A stretch of DNA of 7,479 bases from S34-282 sp034422075 (GTDB lineage: Bacteria; Chloroflexota; Dehalococcoidia; Lucifugimonadales; Australimonadaceae): assembly GCA_034422075.1 (NCBI GenBank), contig DAOUJX010000011.1:1-7479 (forward strand), read 5' to 3'. The position numbers were made by a program, and so were the translations under genes. This document shows, one piece after another, positions 5,058-7,479 of the stretch. Within the stretch, counting starts at the first letter, position 1. Every line of letters begins with the position of its first letter. The notes under the pieces are model-generated. The model was not told the origin of the DNA, made no database searches, and saw nothing but the letters and a program-made list of their open reading frames with translations.

Positions 5058-5978
5058 ATGGCGGTCGACTACTACACGGTGCTCGGGGTGGCTAGGAACG
5101 CCAGCGCAAAGGATATCAAGGCGGCGTACCGGCGCTTGGCGCGCAAGTACCACCCTGACCTCAACTCCGGTGATGCCGCTGCCGAGGCCAAGTTCAAGGA
5201 AATCAACGAGGCCCACGAAGTGCTCGGCGACCCCAAGACGCGGGCGCGCTACGACCGCCTCGGCGACCGGTGGCGCGACCCGGAGCCGCCGCCGTACTCC
5301 GGCCCGACGGGGCGCTATCGCTCGAGCACAGGCCATGCCTCGCGCGGCGGGTTCGCCGACTTTTTCAGCAACCTGTTCGGCGGCGGCCAAGGCGGGTGGA
5401 GCGGTGGCGTTACGTTCGAAGGATCTCCCACGAGTGCGTCCTACCAAGTGGCCGTCACGCTGTCCTTGGAGCAGGCGTACGCGGGCACGGCACGCACCGT
5501 CGAGGCGCCGCCGGATCCGCGCGCGGGCGCGAGGGGCAGGCGGATCGAGGTGCGCATTCCGCCCGGCGTCGACAGCGGCGCGCGCATCCATGCCGGGGGC
5601 ACCGGCAGCCTGCCCGATTTCTACCTCAACGTGACCGTCGCGCCCCATTCGCGTTTCGAGCGCCAGGGCGACAACCTCGCCGTTACCGTCGACGTGCCGC
5701 TGACCGACGCGATGCTCGGCGCGGAGGTGGAGGTGCCGACGCTGCGGGGCCGCGCAGTCGCACTCAAGGTGCCGCCCGAGACGCAGAACGGCCGCACCTT
5801 CCGGCTCAAAGGGCAGGGGATGCCGCGCAAGTCAGGCGGCGGGCACGGCGACCTGCTCGCGACCGTCAAGGTCGCGCTGCCCTCGGGACTGTCCAACAAT
5901 GAACGCGCCCTCTTCGAGCAGTTGCGGGATGCGCGCGCAGGCCGTACCGAGGCTGCGAGCGGGGAGCGTGCGGGATGA
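5058..5978 (+). CDS. DnaJ/CbpA-type J-domain co-chaperone (no zinc finger)
   Basis: A 306-residue type II Hsp40. The J domain covers residues 3-69 with DYYTVLGVARNAS, the HPD motif at 32-34 that stimulates DnaK ATPase, and YDRLGDRW at its end. A Gly/Phe-rich region follows (about 95-120, GGFADFFSNLFGGG). Two beta-sandwich substrate-binding domains then run from about 125 to 290 (RIEVRIPPGVDSGARIHAGG; TLRGRAVALKVPPETQNGRTFRLKGQG split across them). The CxxCxGxG zinc-finger repeats of DnaJ are absent, which makes it CbpA-like. ATG is preceded by AAGGTG. Its stop overlaps the next ATG (ATGA). It is the first gene of a heat-shock operon behind a HAIR-like operator. No dnaK or grpE lies beside it. 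It is expected to deliver misfolded proteins to DnaK and the downstream disaggregase. Confidence 0.93.
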   Translation: MAVDYYTVLGVARNASAKDIKAAYRRLARKYHPDLNSGDAAAEAKFKEINEAHEVLGDPKTRARYDRLGDRWRDPEPPPYSGPTGRYRSSTGHASRGGFADFFSNLFGGGQGGWSGGVTFEGSPTSASYQVAVTLSLEQAYAGTARTVEAPPDPRAGARGRRIEVRIPPGVDSGARIHAGGTGSLPDFYLNVTVAPHSRFERQGDNLAVTVDVPLTDAMLGAEVEVPTLRGRAVALKVPPETQNGRTFRLKGQGMPRKSGGGHGDLLATVKVALPSGLSNNERALFEQLRDARAGRTEAASGERAG

Positions 5979-6313
5979 GGCAGCCACTCATAGAGGCCGT
6001 GACGCGGGGGGATGAAGCGCCTGTCTACGTCATCAGCGTCGCTGCACGCATCGTCGGCGTCCATGCGCAGACGCTGCGCTACTACGAGCGGGTAGGGCTC
6101 ATTGAGCCGGCGCGCTCGCGCGGCAACATCCGCCTCTACTCGCAGGCCGACGTGCAGCGCGCTATGTGGATTCGCTCGCTCATCGACGACCTGGGAATGA
6201 ACCTCGCGGGCGTCGAGGTCATCATGCGCCTGCTGGCGCAGATTCGGAGCCTCGAGCGCGAGGTCGAGCAGTTGCGCGCCCGCGCAGGCACCTCACGCCG
6301 GACGCGGGCGTAG
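5975..6313 (+). CDS. hspR: HspR-like MerR-family heat-shock repressor
   Basis: A 112-residue MerR-family regulator with the winged helix-turn-helix in YVISVAARIVGVHAQTLRYY (18-37), the wing ARSRGNIRLYS (46-56), DVQRAMWIRSLIDDLGMNLAG (59-79) and a basic, heptad-like helix (about 84-104). ISVAA-x-x-x-G-x-HAQTLR and the GMNLAG segment are typical of HspR, the repressor that binds HAIR sites, usually with DnaK as co-repressor. The N-terminal 15 residues are an unstructured extension. The first codon overlaps the dnaJ stop as ATGA, with GGGGAG eight bases upstream. The gene sits between dnaJ and clpB under a promoter carrying a HAIR-like repeat, which strongly implies autoregulation. No cysteine metal-binding site of the kind seen in metal-sensing MerR proteins is present. 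Confidence 0.88.
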   Translation: MRQPLIEAVTRGDEAPVYVISVAARIVGVHAQTLRYYERVGLIEPARSRGNIRLYSQADVQRAMWIRSLIDDLGMNLAGVEVIMRLLAQIRSLEREVEQLRARAGTSRRTRA

Positions 6314-6320
6314 GAGGAGG
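6313..6320 (+). promoter_or_regulatory. Shine-Dalgarno site for clpB
   Basis: GGAGGAGG starts at the last base of the hspR stop codon and lies seven bases before GTG at 6328. It sets the clpB start and keeps the gene in the operon. Confidence 0.75.
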
Positions 6321-6327
6321 TATAGGG

Positions 6328-7479
6328 GTGACATTCAAGCAAGACGACTTCACCGAGCAGGCGCAGCAGGCCATAGGCCGCTCCCACGATCTGCTGCGCA
6401 CCATGCGCCACGCCGAGTGGGACGTCGAGCACGTTGTCTTGGCCCTGCTTGACAACCCGGATGGCGTGCCCTTCCAGGTGCTCCAGAGATTGGAGATCGA
6501 CGTGGAGCGCGTCAAGGACGACGTGATGCGGGCGCTCCACGCAACGCCCAAGCTGGCCTACGCCTCATCCCAGATCAGCCCGACGCCCCGCATGGTGACG
6601 GTGCTCCACGCCGCTAAGGAGGAGGCGGATCGCCTGCACGACGACTACATCGGCGTCGAGCACCTGCTCATCGCCGCGGCGTCGGAGGAGGGGGGCGAGA
6701 GCTCAGCGATTCTCGCCAGGCACGGCGCGGACAAGGAGCGCATCTACCGTGCGCTCCAAGAGATTCGCGGCGGGCACCGCGTCACCTCCCCGCAGGCCGA
6801 GAGCCGCTACCAGACGCTCGAACGCTTCACCATCGACCTAACCAGGCTGGCTGCCGAAGGCAAGCTCGACCCCGTGATCGGCCGTGCCGCAGAAACGCGG
6901 CGCGTTATGCAGACGCTCAGCCGCCGCACCAAGAACAACCCCGTCATCATCGGCGAAGCAGGGGTCGGCAAGACGGCCATCGTGGAGGGCCTTGCGCAGC
7001 GCATCGCCGCCGAGGACGTGCCTCAGACGCTCCGCGACAAGCGCGTCCTCGCCCTCGATATGGCGGGCCTCGTCGCCGGTTCCAAGTTCCGGGGCGAGTT
7101 CGAAGAGCGGCTGCGCGCACTCATCGACGAGGTCAAGCAGGCGCAGCGCGAAGTCATCCTCTTCATCGATGAATTGCACACCGTCGTTGGCACGGGGCGC
7201 GCGGAGGGCGGTATCGATGCGGCCAACATCATGAAGCCAGCCCTCGCGCGCGGCGAGATGCAGGTCGTCGGCGCGACCACCCCTGACGAGTACCGGCGCT
7301 ACATCGAGAAGGACGCCGCGCTCGAGCGCCGCTTCCAGCCTGTATGGCTCGAGGAGCCGTCCGTCGAGGACACCATCGCGATACTGCGCGGGCTGCGTCC
7401 GCGATTCGAGGCGCACCACCGCGTCTCGTTCGCCGATGACGCGCTCGTTGCCGCCGCACGCCTGAGCGCGCGCTACATC
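6328..7479 (+). CDS. clpB: ClpB-type Hsp100 AAA+ disaggregase, N-terminal part (partial)
   Basis: The first 384 codons of an Hsp100 ATPase that runs off the right edge. Residues 1-150 are the double Clp N-domain (FTEQAQQAIGRSHDLLR and DDYIGVEHLLIAA). Then comes SRYQTLERFTIDLT, and the first AAA+ domain opens at GKLDPVIGR. Visible are Walker A GEAGVGKT (209-216), the pore-loop region LVAGSKFRGEFEER, Walker B VILFIDELH (276-284), sensor-1 GATT (315-318) and the arginine-finger segment ALERRFQP (331-338). It uses ATP to pull proteins from aggregates with DnaK/DnaJ. The GTG start has GGAGGAGG seven bases before it, just after hspR. ClpC is closely related. The middle coiled-coil domain that would separate ClpB from ClpC lies outside the window, so ClpB is preferred from sequence wording (RRTKNNPV, SKFRGEFEER) and the heat-shock setting. 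Confidence 0.88.
   Translation, partial: MTFKQDDFTEQAQQAIGRSHDLLRTMRHAEWDVEHVVLALLDNPDGVPFQVLQRLEIDVERVKDDVMRALHATPKLAYASSQISPTPRMVTVLHAAKEEADRLHDDYIGVEHLLIAAASEEGGESSAILARHGADKERIYRALQEIRGGHRVTSPQAESRYQTLERFTIDLTRLAAEGKLDPVIGRAAETRRVMQTLSRRTKNNPVIIGEAGVGKTAIVEGLAQRIAAEDVPQTLRDKRVLALDMAGLVAGSKFRGEFEERLRALIDEVKQAQREVILFIDELHTVVGTGRAEGGIDAANIMKPALARGEMQVVGATTPDEYRRYIEKDAALERRFQPVWLEEPSVEDTIAILRGLRPRFEAHHRVSFADDALVAAARLSARYI

Noticed and set aside
6838..7419. Long minus-strand ORF opposite clpB, and similar antisense ORFs opposite aroKB (845-1297, 296-817)
   Set aside because: These are typical open shadow frames in GC-rich coding DNA. They lie wholly inside genes with unmistakable motifs and carry no recognisable domains.
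1..7479. Mobile elements, CRISPR arrays, tRNA or rRNA genes
   Set aside because: No transposase, terminal repeats, direct-repeat arrays or RNA gene signatures were seen. Composition is even across the window and genes are closely packed.

Overview
The window is a GC-rich (high G/C at third codon positions), densely packed bacterial chromosomal segment. A fused shikimate kinase/3-dehydroquinate synthase, a threonine synthase/NIL/sulfur-carrier cluster and an HspR-type dnaJ-hspR-clpB operon behind a HAIR-like operator together suggest Chloroflexota (perhaps a Dehalococcoidia relative). This placement is an inference from gene content. No 16S rRNA gene is present to confirm it.

Left part (1-1787, + strand): the last 32 codons of a probable chorismate synthase (aroC) are followed by a GTG-started aroKB fusion with a strong Shine-Dalgarno. 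This is part of a shikimate-pathway operon.

Middle (1849-4386, - strand, convergent with aroKB): a tight four-gene operon read right to left. It encodes a threonine-synthase-like PLP enzyme, a small NIL-domain protein, a CysO/MoaD-type sulfur carrier ending in Gly-Gly-Ala, and a membrane-anchored peroxiredoxin-like protein. The last gene is the highlight. It looks broken by an in-frame TGA, but the TGA falls exactly at the first position of the CxxC redox motif (U-G-I-C). It is followed at once by a hairpin fitting a bacterial SECIS element: a 7-bp stem, a GUG loop and an outer stem. It is therefore read here as one 240-residue selenoprotein, not two ORFs or a pseudogene. A perfect TATAAT sits upstream of the operon.

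Further right (4470-4880, - strand) is a four-helix membrane protein of unknown function.

Right part (5002-7479, + strand): a sigma-70-like promoter overlapped by a HAIR-like inverted repeat precedes dnaJ/cbpA, an hspR-like MerR regulator (ATGA overlap) and a ClpB-type Hsp100 ATPase that runs off the window. The layout implies HspR autoregulation of a chaperone operon.

How the genes may work together: the middle operon joins an amino-acid PLP enzyme that uses phosphohomoserine-type substrates with a protein-thiocarboxylate sulfur carrier and a thiol/selenol redox protein. This points to sulfur amino-acid metabolism plus extracytoplasmic redox or peroxide handling, though the link is inferred from position only.
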